Assembly: GCF_022760925.1 (NCBI RefSeq)
Contig: NZ_JAKTNT010000007.1
Span: 50,106-114,105 of the forward strand
Reading direction: 5' to 3'
DNA: 64,000 nucleotides
Source of the DNA: Thermus hydrothermalis
Lineage (GTDB): Bacteria > Deinococcota > Deinococci > Deinococcales > Thermaceae
Of the stretch, positions 1 through 8,860 are shown piece by piece. The translations under genes were made by a program, and so were the position numbers. Below the pieces are notes generated by a model. It was not told the DNA's origin, made no database searches, and saw nothing but the letters and a program-made list of their open reading frames with translations. Within the stretch, counting starts at the first letter, position 1, and every line of letters begins with the position of its first letter.

Positions 1-466
1 GGTGCCGCCAGAGGGTGAAGAGGACCACCATGGCCAAGGCCCAGAACCCCTCCCGGTCCCACGGGGGGATGGGGAGGAACTGGGCCAAGGCCCCGTACTC
101 CGGGGTGAAGAGGGTGTACCAGGAGAGGGTGGCCCCGCCCAGGGTGACGAGCCCGGGGAGGAAGAGGAGGCTTTTGGCGAAGCGCTCGTAAGGCGCCCCT
201 TCCAGGGCCACGGCAAGCCCTAGGGAAAGCCCCACGAAAAGGGGAAGGGCCAGGAGCATGAACTTGAGCGTCACCCAGAGGCTTCCCCAGAAGGCGGGGT
301 CTAGGAGGAGGTCCCTATAGTTTTTGAGCCCCACGGGCTTGGGCTCGGAAAGGCCCGACCACTCCCAGGTGGAAAAACGGATTACATCCAAAAATGGGTA
401 GAGGACGAAGACCCCCAGGGTGAGGAGGGCGGGAAGGGAAAAGAGGACTAAGGGCAGGCGGCGCAC
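1..466 (-). CDS. ABC sugar transporter permease (MalF/UgpA type), 3' part outside window
   Basis: Only the first 155 codons are in the window; the gene runs off at base 1. It reads from a GTG start at 466 into a hydrophobic N-terminal segment (RRLPLVLFSLPALLTLG), then the periplasmic stretch FSTWEWSGLS...VGLKNYRDLLLDPAFW typical of MalF/UgpA-class binding-protein-dependent permeases, and further membrane segments around FVGLSLGLAVALEG. The family forms the membrane channel of an ABC importer for sugars or glycerol phosphate. The start lies one base beyond the stop of the upstream exported-protein gene, so it is probably translated by coupling from the same transcript. The substrate cannot be told from this fragment. 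Confidence 0.85.
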   Translation of the reverse strand, partial: MRRLPLVLFSLPALLTLGVFVLYPFLDVIRFSTWEWSGLSEPKPVGLKNYRDLLLDPAFWGSLWVTLKFMLLALPLFVGLSLGLAVALEGAPYERFAKSLLFLPGLVTLGGATLSWYTLFTPEYGALAQFLPIPPWDREGFWALAMVVLFTLWRH

Positions 467-467
467 G

Positions 468-962
468 CTAGAAGAGGTAGAGGAGGCTTAGGCGGAAGGG
501 AAAGCGGTCCGAGGTGGCGGCCTCGAGGGCGATGGGCTCCAGGTAGAGCCTGAGCCCTAGCCCCCAGGCCAGGTGGAGCCCGCTACCCGTCTGGTACCCA
601 AGGCCCAAGGTGCCGGAAAGGGCTCCTCCCGGAAGCTCCAGGCTCGCCACCGGCCCCACGTGGGCCCCCAAGGGGTAGCGCAGGTCAAGCCCGAGACCCA
701 AGGAGGTGTAGAAGTCTCCCAGCACAAGCCCGGGGAAAAGGTTGGCCTTAAGGAGGGCGTAGACCTCGGGGCTTGGCGAAAGGAGGGCCTCGGCGTCTAG
801 CCCGGTGTCAATCCCCAAGGGGTTAAAGGGGAGGAGAAGGCTTCCTTGCAGGTAGGCTCCCTTGTCCGGGGCGTAGCCCACGCCCAGGGTGTTTTCCGGG
901 TAGGCCGGGGCCTGGGCCAGGGCCAGGCCCAGGAGGAAGAGGAAAGCCAGGGCGCGCTTCAT
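468..962 (-). CDS. exported beta-barrel-like protein of unknown function
   Basis: A 164-residue protein with a clear signal peptide (MKRALAFLFLLGLALAQA, cleavage likely after AQA). The rest is built of alternating hydrophobic/Gly-rich strands and ends in a C-terminal Phe (LSLLYLF), as many outer-membrane barrels do. I do not recognise a named family. It would act in the envelope. It is co-directional with, and one base from, the ABC permease gene, hinting at a shared role in envelope or uptake. The start is ATG with a TAGGAT hexamer 8 bases upstream, so the transcript is probably leaderless. Confidence 0.7.
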   Translation of the reverse strand: MKRALAFLFLLGLALAQAPAYPENTLGVGYAPDKGAYLQGSLLLPFNPLGIDTGLDAEALLSPSPEVYALLKANLFPGLVLGDFYTSLGLGLDLRYPLGAHVGPVASLELPGGALSGTLGLGYQTGSGLHLAWGLGLRLYLEPIALEAATSDRFPFRLSLLYLF

Positions 963-971
963 ATCCCCCCC

Positions 972-988
972 ATCCTACCAGGTAGCAT
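972..988. promoter_or_regulatory. divergent pair of leaderless -10 elements
   Basis: In the 32-bp gap between the divergent genes, TAGGAT on the minus strand (972-977) lies 8 bases from the ATG at 962, and TAGCAT on the plus strand (983-988) lies 6 bases from the ATG at 995. Both match the TANNNT -10 consensus at the spacing expected for leaderless mRNAs. No good -35 hexamer is obvious. Confidence 0.55.
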
Positions 989-994
989 GGGCCC

Positions 995-1714
995 ATGCAG
1001 GCGGCCTTTTCCCTGGACCCCTTAGAGGGACTCCTTCCCGCTAAAGAGGTGCCCCTTCTGGTTCTGGTGGGCCTCACGGGGGTGGGGAAGAGCACCCTGG
1101 TGGAGGCCCTGGGCCTCCCCCGGCTTCCCGACCGCCGGGAGCTCGTGGACCGGTATGTCCTCCCCCGCTACGGGGCGAAGCCCCCTGTTCCCCGAGAGGA
1201 GCGCTTCCGCTACACCCGGCTTTTCCGGGAGGAGTTTCCGGGCGGGGTAGCGGAGGTCTTGGCCCGGGGGTACGTGGAGGCCAGGGGCCTTCTCCTCTTT
1301 GACGGCCTCAGGGGGGAGAAGGAGGTGGCCTTCGCCCTCATGCACCTGCCCCGGGCCCACTTCGTGGTCCTCCACGCTCGGGAGGCCACCCGCCTCAAGC
1401 GCCTCCTTTCCCGCCAGGACGCCTTTGACCGGGTGGACCTGAAGCCGGAGGAATGGGCGGACCTCCAGGCCCTGGCCGAGGGGGTGCTCGCCCGGGAGGA
1501 GCTGGAGGAGGCCTTGGCCCTTGCCCCCTTGGAGGAGGTCCTCGCCAAGCTCAAGATCGTGGCGGAGGAGAAGAAAAACTATGACCCCGAAGGCCCCTTG
1601 CGCCTCTTAAAGGGGCAACCCCGGGCCCTCATCCTGGATACGGAAAGGCTCACCCCGGAGGAGGAGGTGGCGAGGGTCTTGGGCTTCCTACGGGAGAAGG
1701 GGCTTCTAGAATAG
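995..1714 (+). CDS. P-loop ATPase/kinase-like protein
   Basis: The 239-residue protein has a Walker A motif GLTGVGKST at about residues 26-34, followed by a 'lid'-like basic region and a segment LLFDGLRGEKEV that may provide the Walker B aspartate. This resembles small AAA/kinase-like NTPases that phosphorylate or remodel a partner, but I cannot name the substrate. The C-terminal part is rich in Glu and Leu and probably helical. A TAGCAT hexamer sits 6 bases before the ATG with no Shine-Dalgarno, suggesting leaderless expression. The gene ends five bases before the enolase-superfamily gene, but that gene has its own -10 motif overlapping this stop. Confidence 0.7.
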   Translation: MQAAFSLDPLEGLLPAKEVPLLVLVGLTGVGKSTLVEALGLPRLPDRRELVDRYVLPRYGAKPPVPREERFRYTRLFREEFPGGVAEVLARGYVEARGLLLFDGLRGEKEVAFALMHLPRAHFVVLHAREATRLKRLLSRQDAFDRVDLKPEEWADLQALAEGVLAREELEEALALAPLEEVLAKLKIVAEEKKNYDPEGPLRLLKGQPRALILDTERLTPEEEVARVLGFLREKGLLE

Positions 1715-1719
1715 CGGGT

Positions 1720-2796
1720 ATGGCGACCCTAAAGGACTTCCGCCTCATCCCTTTCCGTATCCCCCTAAAGTCCCCCTTGCGCTGGGGGAAGGCCTCGGAG
1801 CTAGCCGTCTTGGAGCACGCCCTTTTGGAGGTGGAGCTCTCCGATGGCTCCGTGGGCCGGGCGGAGGTGGCCATCCGGCCCACCATCTACGGGGAGACCT
1901 TAGGAAGCGTGGAGGCGGGGCTTCGCTACCTCTGGCCCCGGCTTAAGGGCCTCGAGGCGGACGACCAGGAGGCCATCCGCAGGGTTCTGGAGGCTTTCCC
2001 CTTCAACTTCGGCCTCAAGGGGGCCCTGGACACCGCCATCTGGGAGGCCTGGGCCCGGAGCGAGGGGGAGGAGCTTTACCAGGTCCTCAAGCCCGCCAAG
2101 CACCGGGTGCGGGTGGCCTACATCCTGGGCCTGGGTGGGGAGGAGGAGGTCTTGGCGGACGCCCGCTTGGCCTACGGGGCGGGGGTTAGGGTCTTCAAGG
2201 TAAAGGTGGGGCGGGACCTGGAGGGGGACACGAGGCGTATCGCCTGCCTCCAGGAGGCCTTCCCGGACGTGGACCTCTACGCCGACGCCAACGAGGCCCT
2301 TTCCCCCAAGGACGCCGAGCGCTACCTGGAGGCCTGGAAGGCCCTGGGCCTCCGCTACGTGGAGGAGCCCTTGCCCATAGAGGAGGTGGAGGCGCGGAGG
2401 CGCCTTAGGGAAAAGAAAATCCTCCCCCTCATCGCCGACGACTCGGCCATGACCCCTCAGGACTTAAAGCGGGAACTCATCCTGGACACCTTTGACGTCC
2501 TGAACCTAAAGCCCGCCCGCACCGGCATCACCTGGACCCTGGAGATGCTCGCCCTGGCCCGGGAAAAGGGCAAGAAGGCCATGGTGGGGAGCCAAGCCCA
2601 AAGCTCCTTTGGCGCCTACCAGTCCGCCCTCCTCGCCTTCCAGCAGGGGGTGACGGAGCCTTCGGAGCTCGCCTTCCACCTCAAGGCGGAAGGGGGCTTC
2701 TTCCCCTTCCCCGCCCTCCGGGAGGGGTGGCTTTACTGGGAGGACCTGGTGGAGGGCCGCTTTGACGAGGCGGCTTTTGCCCAGTACGCCTTCTAG
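1720..2796 (+). CDS. enolase-superfamily enzyme (mandelate racemase/muconate lactonizing type)
   Basis: The 358-residue protein has the usual length and order of the MLE subgroup: an N-terminal capping domain, then a TIM barrel with the catalytic KxK pair at K160/K162, Mg ligands in ADAN (D189), EEP (E215) and D240/D241, and a second general base K264 in NLKPAR. These residues fit the muconate-lactonizing/dipeptide-epimerase/N-acylamino-acid-racemase branch, which forms an enolate by abstracting the proton alpha to a carboxylate. The exact substrate is not determinable here; no menaquinone or cell-wall gene adjoins it. The start is ATG with TAGAAT seven bases upstream, overlapping the stop of the preceding gene, so probably leaderless. 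Confidence 0.85.
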   Translation: MATLKDFRLIPFRIPLKSPLRWGKASELAVLEHALLEVELSDGSVGRAEVAIRPTIYGETLGSVEAGLRYLWPRLKGLEADDQEAIRRVLEAFPFNFGLKGALDTAIWEAWARSEGEELYQVLKPAKHRVRVAYILGLGGEEEVLADARLAYGAGVRVFKVKVGRDLEGDTRRIACLQEAFPDVDLYADANEALSPKDAERYLEAWKALGLRYVEEPLPIEEVEARRRLREKKILPLIADDSAMTPQDLKRELILDTFDVLNLKPARTGITWTLEMLALAREKGKKAMVGSQAQSSFGAYQSALLAFQQGVTEPSELAFHLKAEGGFFPFPALREGWLYWEDLVEGRFDEAAFAQYAF

Positions 2797-2804
2797 AAGG
2801 AGAG

Positions 2805-2837
2805 GGGGCTAGGTTCTCCCGCGAACCTAGCCCCTTT
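2805..2837. terminator. intrinsic terminator between convergent genes
   Basis: A perfect 12-bp stem (GGGGCTAGGTTC / GAACCTAGCCCC) with a 6-base loop is followed by TTT on the plus strand. It lies 8 bases after the enolase-superfamily stop and just before the end of the opposing lipoprotein gene, so it can serve either strand. Confidence 0.8.
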
Positions 2838-2855
2838 AGGGTCTAAAGGAGGGTT

Positions 2856-4514
2856 CTAGTTAACCTGTAAGGAGAGGGTGTGGGTGTAGGTGTTCCCGCC
2901 AGCGTCCTCCACGATGAGGTCTATGTAGTAGCGTCCAGGAGCTTGGGGGGTCCAGGTGGCAGAAAGGTTCCATTGGGTAGCGGATACTTTTTGGACTTGC
3001 AGTGGGACGGGTTGCAAATTGATGAGGAGCTTAACTCCTTGCAGAGAGGTTTCGTCCTCTGCGTGTCCACTCAAGGTTAAGAGGGTGTTTGCCTGGAAGG
3101 GACCGGGGCCATCTGGCCCGATGTAACCATAGGGAGGTGCGAGGTCTAAGGAAATTCCCACATTCGCGCTTCCCCCTCCGGAGCCCCCACTGCCCGGCTC
3201 AGGGTAAAGGAACCACTGCAGGTCTTGGGGAAGGCTCCCGCTGAAGGGCTGGCCATCGTAGAGAAGGTCTGTATTGTTGGAGGTTATTTTCATTATATTC
3301 CACCCTTTGACCCAAGCAATGTTGAAGTTGTAGGTAGAGTTGCTAGTTGTGCAAACGCCCTGGGCGGAGAAATCCCGATCAGCGTAGAGGAAGAAGGCTC
3401 GCGTGTTGCCCGGCTGGTAGAAGTTAAGGTTGTTGGCTAAAACCAGGTCACTTCCGCTCGCCAGTTTAAAGTCCACTAGGAGCACATTCACAGTTTCCGG
3501 AGCATTACTCCAGGAGCAGCTCATCCCTTCAAACTGGATGGGTCCAAAAGCTTCTTGGTTAAGGTATGCTCCTGGGGGAAGTTGAACCTGAAAAGAGCTG
3601 TCAGGGTTAAGCTGCCCCCAGATTCCTAGGTCGGTGGACCTTTGAGGTCCACCCAGGGCCCTTATCGGAACAGGCTGGCTTAGGTAGCCCGGTTGCAGAT
3701 TGGCTACGTTGCCTTGAATTTGCCGTCCATCGTTGTTGGGCAGGGATGTCGGCAGAACGGCTATCTGGATTTCCTCGGTGAAAGTTTGGAGCTGACGGTT
3801 GGGGCCAAGGGCTTGAAGGGTTACCCGCGCGCCGACTTCGGTCCCACCACTTCCTGGTTTTGCCCGTAACAGCACAGCGGTTTTGAGATCAGGATCAGTT
3901 AGGACCTCAGCGTTCCCAATAGCTTGGTAGGTGACGTTTTCTAGATCTCCCTGAGGGAATGCGCTCGCTATTCCTGCCGGTGTCTCTACCCCAAGGTTGA
4001 TGCGGATGGATTCATTCTCTTTAAGGGAAACTGGTCCTAGGGAAGTATCGGGGTAGAGGTAGACCTTCCTGACGATGGCTCTTGGCCGAAGAGACAGGGT
4101 TGTGTCTCCTTGAATTGGGCGGGTATCCCTAACCCAGGCCACCTCTGTGTCATTGGCCTTTACGCTCAGCTCAAAGCTATAGGTCTGGGATGTTTGAAGT
4201 TGGAGGGTGGTTGAAGGGCTAGAAGGGGTTAGGGTGCGGCGATCTACTACCTGGTTTCCTTGGTAAACGATGAGCTCGGCGGAAAGGTCCCAGAATCCCC
4301 CGGGGACACCTTGGGTAGAAACCTTGCTAGGCCCTAGGGGTAAACCAGGAGAAGGAGGTGTTCCGGGCGCTAGGTCTTGGGGAAAGGCTACGCTTACCGT
4401 TACGTTGGATGTAGGTCCAGAGGAGCGTGGAGGAGAGCTGCTTGGGGTTTGCGTACCGCCACACCCAGCTATAAGCATCGCTAAAAAGCTCAGAACCAGG
4501 ATGCTTTTCCTCAT
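2856..4514 (-). CDS. large surface lipoprotein with C-terminal Ig-like domain
   Basis: The 552-residue protein starts at the ATG at 4514, chosen because GGGGAGGTG lies four bases upstream and the product begins with a textbook lipoprotein signal (LIAGC, acylated Cys18). An upstream ATG at 4580 in frame would bury the signal. A Ser/Pro-rich linker follows, then beta-rich domains without a family I recognise, a Gly/Ser spacer (GGSGGGS, about residue 450), and a last ~90-residue domain with YYIDLIVEDAGGNT that looks like a bacterial Ig/cadherin-like fold. Codon use is visibly AT-richer than all neighbours, suggesting recent transfer or fast-evolving surface function. It would be membrane-anchored outside the cytoplasm. 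Role unknown. Confidence 0.75.
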   Translation of the reverse strand: MRKSILVLSFLAMLIAGCGGTQTPSSSPPRSSGPTSNVTVSVAFPQDLAPGTPPSPGLPLGPSKVSTQGVPGGFWDLSAELIVYQGNQVVDRRTLTPSSPSTTLQLQTSQTYSFELSVKANDTEVAWVRDTRPIQGDTTLSLRPRAIVRKVYLYPDTSLGPVSLKENESIRINLGVETPAGIASAFPQGDLENVTYQAIGNAEVLTDPDLKTAVLLRAKPGSGGTEVGARVTLQALGPNRQLQTFTEEIQIAVLPTSLPNNDGRQIQGNVANLQPGYLSQPVPIRALGGPQRSTDLGIWGQLNPDSSFQVQLPPGAYLNQEAFGPIQFEGMSCSWSNAPETVNVLLVDFKLASGSDLVLANNLNFYQPGNTRAFFLYADRDFSAQGVCTTSNSTYNFNIAWVKGWNIMKITSNNTDLLYDGQPFSGSLPQDLQWFLYPEPGSGGSGGGSANVGISLDLAPPYGYIGPDGPGPFQANTLLTLSGHAEDETSLQGVKLLINLQPVPLQVQKVSATQWNLSATWTPQAPGRYYIDLIVEDAGGNTYTHTLSLQVN

Positions 4515-4546
4515 AAAACACCTCCCCCCCATATCGGGGTAGAGGC

Positions 4547-4576
4547 ATTTTACAATGCTGATTAGGCTCCCTGCAA
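4547..4576 (-). promoter_or_regulatory. promoter of the lipoprotein gene
   Basis: TTGCAG (4571-4576) and TAAAAT (4547-4552) are separated by 18 bases. Transcription would begin near 4540, giving a ~26-base leader that contains the Shine-Dalgarno GGGGAGGTG. Confidence 0.5.
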
Positions 4577-4620
4577 GCAAAAGAGAGCGTCCAAGAAAGA
4601 TCTACCAAACAAAAACATAC

Positions 4621-5256
4621 CTATTCCAGACGCAACAACGGCAGGCTCTCGTTAAAGGTCCAAATGACTGCCTTGGCCCCCGCCTCCAGGAGGCTTTCCG
4701 CCCCGTGCCCCGTGAGGAGGGCGTAGGTGGGGATGCCGGCCCCCACGGCGCTCCGCACCCCGGAAGGGGAGTCCTCAAAGGCCAGAGCCTCCTCCGGGGC
4801 CACCCCCAGTTGCTCCAGGGCTACCCGGTAGGGAAGGGGGTCGGGCTTCCCCCGGCCCACCTCCTCCGCCAGGACGAGGAGGGGGGGCTCCAAGGAAAGG
4901 GCCTGGAGCACGTGGCGGGCGTTTTCCTTGGGGGCGTTGGTGACCACCCCCCAAAGGAGCCCCTTGGCCTCCGCTTCTTGAAGGAGCTCGTAAAGCCCCG
5001 GGGTGGGCTTAAGCCCCTGGGCGAGCTCCCGAAAGCGGGCCTCCTTGGCCTCTATGAGGCGAGCGGCTTCCTCGCCCTCTAGCCCCAAGAGGTCCCGCAC
5101 GATCTCCGGGTTTAGCCGGCCGGAGATGCGCCTTTGGTAAAAGTCCCGGTCAACGGCGAGCCCAAAGGGTTTTAGGACCTCCCGCCAGGCGAGGAGGTGC
5201 AAGGGGTCGGTGTCCGCCAGGGTTCCGTCTAGGTCAAAGAGGAGGGCCTTAAGCAT
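4621..5256 (-). CDS. HAD-superfamily phosphatase/phosphomutase (beta-PGM-like)
   Basis: The 211-residue protein carries all four HAD motifs: DLDGT with nucleophile D8 and acid/base D10, TNAPKEN (motif II), the lysine in GRGKPDP (motif III) and FEDSPSG (motif IV). The helical cap after motif I and the order match subfamily IA, which includes beta-phosphoglucomutase and phosphoglycolate phosphatase. It probably hydrolyses or isomerises a small phosphorylated metabolite in the cytoplasm; which one is unclear. It overlaps the upstream MFS transporter gene by 8 bases, so the two are co-translated, suggesting the transporter may bring in a substrate whose phosphate form is processed here (inference). 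Confidence 0.85.
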   Translation of the reverse strand: MLKALLFDLDGTLADTDPLHLLAWREVLKPFGLAVDRDFYQRRISGRLNPEIVRDLLGLEGEEAARLIEAKEARFRELAQGLKPTPGLYELLQEAEAKGLLWGVVTNAPKENARHVLQALSLEPPLLVLAEEVGRGKPDPLPYRVALEQLGVAPEEALAFEDSPSGVRSAVGAGIPTYALLTGHGAESLLEAGAKAVIWTFNESLPLLRLE

Positions 5257-6298
5257 GGGCTTCCCTCCGCTCTAGCTCCCGTAGAAGCAGGAAAATCCCC
5301 GCCGCCAGGGCCAAAAGCCCCACGGGAATCCCCCCATGGGGCAGGAGGGCGAAGAGGGCGGGGATCAGGGTGCTCCCCGTGGCCCCGGCGTACATGAGCC
5401 CCCCCAGGGCCCTGTGGCCGAAGCGGGCCTGGACCAGGGCGAAGAGGGTGGAAAAGAGGGGCCCGAGGAGGAAACCCGCCAAGGGGAAGAGGAGGGCGGT
5501 GGGGGGCAGGAAGTTTAGGCAAAGGAGCCCCATCACCCCGGCTAAAAGGGCCTTTAGGGCGAAGAGGGGCCTTGCCGCCACCCGCCTTGCCAGGACGAGC
5601 CTTCCTAGGGCTAGGAAAAGCCAGTAGAGGGAGAGGAGCACGCCCCCTAAGGCGGTGGGGTGGCCCAGGGCCTCGAGCCAGACCCGGTTCCAGGTGGCCA
5701 AGGCCCCTTCTAGCCCGGTGTAGAGGGCCACCAGGAGCAGAAAAGGCCATAGCCGCCCCGCCTCGCCCCGGGGCGCATGGGCCACCGCCGGCGCTCCCCA
5801 GACGAGGAAGGCGGCCAAAAGGGCCAAAAGCCCCGCCAGGGCGAGGAAGAGACCATAGGGCAGGAAGGTGAGGGCGAAGGGGGTAGTCACCGCCCCCAGG
5901 CCAAAGGCCACGTTCACCCGGTTTAGAAGCTCCACCCGCCTCCTTGGGTCCAGCTCCCCCACGAGGCTATTCCCGTGCACGTTCATGGTGCCTTCCCCGA
6001 GGCCTAAGAGAAAGGCCAGGGCCACCACCCAGGGGAAGCTAGGGGCCAAGGCTAGGCCCAGGAAGCCTAGCCCCACCAGGAAAAGCGCCCCCGGAAAAAG
6101 GGGGTGGCGCCTTTCCCCTTGGGCCAGGCGTACCCCGAGGAGGAGGCCCAGGAGGAGGACGGTGAAGAAGAAGGAAACCTCCTCCCCCACCCCGTACCGG
6201 GCCCGCCAAAGGGGGAGGGCCGCCCCCGGGAGGGCCACGATGACCCCCACGAGGAAAAGGGCGAGAAACGAGCCCCAGAAAAAGCGCACGTCCGCCAT
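5249..6298 (-). CDS. major facilitator superfamily transporter
   Basis: The protein of 349 residues is almost wholly hydrophobic, with about ten to twelve predicted membrane segments, an RRHPL-type basic loop after the second segment, and the compact layout of MFS sugar/drug transporters. I chose the ATG at 6298 because GGAAGGGGGAGA precedes it directly; an in-frame TTG at 6325 would add nine residues and lie over the palindrome at 6311-6324. It is followed by the overlapping HAD phosphatase gene. It is divergent from the YgfZ-like gene, with a short palindrome in the shared gap. Substrate unknown. Confidence 0.8.
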   Translation of the reverse strand: MADVRFFWGSFLALFLVGVIVALPGAALPLWRARYGVGEEVSFFFTVLLLGLLLGVRLAQGERRHPLFPGALFLVGLGFLGLALAPSFPWVVALAFLLGLGEGTMNVHGNSLVGELDPRRRVELLNRVNVAFGLGAVTTPFALTFLPYGLFLALAGLLALLAAFLVWGAPAVAHAPRGEAGRLWPFLLLVALYTGLEGALATWNRVWLEALGHPTALGGVLLSLYWLFLALGRLVLARRVAARPLFALKALLAGVMGLLCLNFLPPTALLFPLAGFLLGPLFSTLFALVQARFGHRALGGLMYAGATGSTLIPALFALLPHGGIPVGLLALAAGIFLLLRELERREAHA

Positions 6299-6310
6299 TC
6301 TCCCCCTTCC

Positions 6311-6324
6311 TGACCCTTTGGTCA
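6311..6324. promoter_or_regulatory. TGACC-N4-GGTCA palindrome between divergent genes
   Basis: A 5-bp inverted repeat lies in the 38-bp gap between the MFS and YgfZ-like genes. It may be an operator for one or both. The arms are short, so chance is possible. Next to it AATAAT (6324-6329) sits 7 bases before the ATG at 6337. Confidence 0.3.
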
Positions 6325-6336
6325 ATAATGGGAGGC

Positions 6337-7113
6337 ATGGAGGCCCTGTTGGCCAAGGCTCTTGCGGGGGAAGGCTTCTTCGCCTTTCCCGGCGTCCTCC
6401 TGGTGCGGGGGCCCGATGCCCTTTCCTTCCTCCAGGGGCAGTGCACCCGGGACCTGAGGCGCCTTTCGGCCCCTATGGGGGCCTTATTCCTCAACCACAA
6501 GGGCCAGATAGAGGAGGCGGCCACGGTTTTCCCCCACAAGGAGGGCTTCCTCCTCGCCCCTTGGGGCACCCTCGAGGGCCTTCGGAATAGGCTTAAGCGC
6601 TACATCGTCTTTGACCAGGTGGAACTCCAGGCGCTTCCCCTTTTCCGCCTGGTCTATGCGGACGGGCGGGAGGAGCTAGGGGAGACCTCCGAGGGGGCGT
6701 GGCCTGGGGAGCTTTACCCCCTTTACACCCTCCTCAAAGGCCTTCCCCTCCTCTCCGACATCCGGGGGGAGCTTCCCCAAAGCGTGGGCCTCCTCTCCCT
6801 GGTGGACTACGGCAAGGGGTGCTACGTGGGCCAGGAGATCATGGCCCGCACCGAGGGCAAGGCGGCGCCCTACCGCTTGGTGGGCCTGAGGGTGGTGGAA
6901 AGGGGGGAGGCCCCGGCGGAGCTTTTCTGGGAGGGCAAGCGGGTGGGGGAGGCGAAGCGCCTCGAGGCCACCCCCTTTGGCCCCTTGGGCCTAGGGGTGG
7001 TGCGGCCGGAGGTGCCCTTTGGAGCGGTGGTGGAAGGGGGCGGTGGGCGGTACCGCCTTTCCTCCCTTCCCTTTGAGGAGGCGGCGTGGAGCGGGCAGAG
7101 CTCATCGGCGTAG
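6337..7113 (+). CDS. folate-binding YgfZ/GcvT-like protein
   Basis: The 258-residue protein shows the YgfZ signature KGCYVGQE near residue 160 and the general fold of the glycine-cleavage T-protein, without being the full-length T-protein (about 350-370 residues). Family members use tetrahydrofolate to help repair or assemble iron-sulfur clusters. Two ATGs occur in frame at 6328 and 6337; I chose the second because AATAAT lies seven bases before it, the spacing seen at other leaderless starts here. The downstream cinA start lies 28 bases inside its end, so the two are translationally coupled at the head of the cinA-thpR-recA-rny cluster. Confidence 0.85.
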   Translation: MEALLAKALAGEGFFAFPGVLLVRGPDALSFLQGQCTRDLRRLSAPMGALFLNHKGQIEEAATVFPHKEGFLLAPWGTLEGLRNRLKRYIVFDQVELQALPLFRLVYADGREELGETSEGAWPGELYPLYTLLKGLPLLSDIRGELPQSVGLLSLVDYGKGCYVGQEIMARTEGKAAPYRLVGLRVVERGEAPAELFWEGKRVGEAKRLEATPFGPLGLGVVRPEVPFGAVVEGGGGRYRLSSLPFEEAAWSGQSSSA

Positions 7114-8270
7114 GCACGGAACTCATCTACGGGGAAACCCTGGACACCAACACGGCGGAGATCGCCCGAAGCCTCAAGCCCTACGCCCTCAAGGTGGAAA
7201 GGACCCTGCGGGTGGTGGACGAGCCCGAGCCCCTGGCCCAGGAGGTGCGGGCGGCCTGGGAGCGGGCGCGGCTCGTGGTCCTCTCGGGGGGGCTTGGCCC
7301 CACCCCGGACGACGTGACCCGGGAGGCGGTGGCCCTGGCCCTGGGGGAGCCCTTGGAGCTGGACGAGGCCGTGCTGGCAGAGATTAAGGCCCTTTTCCGC
7401 GCCCGGGGGCGGGATATGCCCCCGGCCAACCGCAAGCAGGCCCTGAAGATCCCCTCGGCCACCTGGCTTAAAAACCCCGTGGGCACCGCCCCGGGCTGGT
7501 GGGTGCGCAAGGGGGGCAAGGACCTCGTCCTCCTCCCGGGGCCTCCCCCCGAGTGGCGGCCCATGTGGCGGGAGGTGCTCCCGAGGCTTGCCCTTCCCCC
7601 AAGGCCCTACGCCGAACGGGTCTTCAAGACCTGGGGCATCGGGGAGTCGGACATCGTGGAGCGGCTTGGGGAACTTTTCGTCCGGGGCGAGGAGGTGGAG
7701 GTGGGCACCTACCCCAAGCTCCACGGGGTGGAGGTGGTGGTCCGGGGCCGGGAGGACCGGGTGGCGGAGCTTGCGGAAAGGATCAAGAAGAAGCTTTTGC
7801 GGGAGATCTGGGGCGAAGGGGACCTGACCCTGGCCGAGGCGGTGAAAAGGCGCATGGAGCTGGAGGGGGCCACCCTGGCCACCATGGAAAGCCTCACGGG
7901 GGGGCTGCTCGGGGCGGAGATCACCCGGGTTCCCGGGGCGAGCCGCTTCTACCTGGGGGGCGTGGTATCCTATTCCGTAGGGGCCAAGGCCCGCTTCGGT
8001 GTGCCTGAGGAGCTTTTGGCCAAGACGGTTTCCGCCGAAACGGCCAAGGCCATGGCGGAGGCCGCAAGGTCCCTTTTTGGCGCCACCTATGCCCTGGCCA
8101 CCACGGGGGTGGCGGGGCCTGACCCCTTGGAGGGCGAGCCCGTGGGCACGGTCTACGTGGCCCTGGCGGGGCCCAAGGGGACGGAGGCCAGGCGCTACCG
8201 CTTTCCCGGGGACCGGGAGGCGGTGCGGCTTCGGAGCGTCTACGCCGCCTTGGCCCTTTTGGTGACATGA
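7086..8270 (+). CDS. cinA: CinA family protein (competence/damage-inducible; NMN amidohydrolase)
   Basis: The 394-residue length is that of full CinA. The N-terminal half is the molybdopterin-binding-like (COG1058) nucleotide domain with [10 protein letters not shown], and the C-terminal half the amidase domain with [11 protein letters not shown] and [10 protein letters not shown]. The family hydrolyses nicotinamide mononucleotide to nicotinate mononucleotide and can have ADP-ribose pyrophosphatase activity, recycling the product of NAD-dependent DNA ligase. Its place directly before recA is conserved in many transformable bacteria, which suits naturally competent Thermus. It starts with GTG inside the preceding gene and overlaps thpR by ATGA. 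Confidence 0.95.
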   Translation: MERAELIGVGTELIYGETLDTNTAEIARSLKPYALKVERTLRVVDEPEPLAQEVRAAWERARLVVLSGGLGPTPDDVTREAVALALGEPLELDEAVLAEIKALFRARGRDMPPANRKQALKIPSATWLKNPVGTAPGWWVRKGGKDLVLLPGPPPEWRPMWREVLPRLALPPRPYAERVFKTWGIGESDIVERLGELFVRGEEVEVGTYPKLHGVEVVVRGREDRVAELAERIKKKLLREIWGEGDLTLAEAVKRRMELEGATLATMESLTGGLLGAEITRVPGASRFYLGGVVSYSVGAKARFGVPEELLAKTVSAETAKAMAEAARSLFGATYALATTGVAGPDPLEGEPVGTVYVALAGPKGTEARRYRFPGDREAVRLRSVYAALALLVT

Positions 8271-8860
8271 GGCTCTTCTACGCAGTTTTTCTCCCTGAGG
8301 ACGTGCGGCGGGCCCTGGTGGAGGCCCAGGAAAAGGTGTCCCGCTATAAGGGCTGGAAGGAGGTGGCGCCCCACCAGCTCCACCTCACCCTGCTCTTCCT
8401 GGGCGAGAGGCCGGAAGGGGACCTCGAGGACCTCCTTGCCCTGGGCCACCGCCTGGGGCGCCTCCATGCCCCTTTCCCCGCCCGCATCCGGGGCACGGGC
8501 TACTTCCCCAACGAGGGCACCCCCAGGGTCTGGTTCGCCAAGGCGGAGGGGGAAGGGTTTTCCCTCCTGGCGGGGGCCTTGAGGGAAGGGGTGTCGGAGC
8601 TTTTGGGGGAGGAGGCCCTAAGGGCGGGAGGGGATAAGCCCTTCAAGCCCCACATCACCCTGGCCCGGCGCAAGGCCCCCGCCCCACGGGTACCCCCCGT
8701 GGTCTTCGGCTTGGAGTGGCCGGTAACGGAGTTCGCCCTGGTGCGCTCCGAGCTTCGGCCCAAGGGGCCCGTGTACACTATTCTGGAGAAATTCCCTTTA
8801 AGAGGTGAACATGGACGAGAACAAGAGGAAAGCGCTGGAGAACGCCCTAAAGACCATTGA
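8267..8860 (+). CDS. thpR: RNA 2',3'-cyclic phosphodiesterase (LigT family)
   Basis: The 197-residue protein has the two HxTx motifs of the 2H phosphoesterases, HLTL near residue 44 and HITL near residue 128, which hold the catalytic histidines. The family opens 2',3'-cyclic phosphate ends of RNA and shows weak tRNA-half ligase activity. It starts by ATGA overlap with cinA. Its last ~17 residues are hydrophilic ([14 protein letters not shown]) and are encoded across the start of recA, a 50-base overlap; this tail is probably a read-on from a lost earlier stop rather than conserved protein. Confidence 0.92.
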   Translation: MRLFYAVFLPEDVRRALVEAQEKVSRYKGWKEVAPHQLHLTLLFLGERPEGDLEDLLALGHRLGRLHAPFPARIRGTGYFPNEGTPRVWFAKAEGEGFSLLAGALREGVSELLGEEALRAGGDKPFKPHITLARRKAPAPRVPPVVFGLEWPVTEFALVRSELRPKGPVYTILEKFPLRGEHGREQEESAGERPKDH

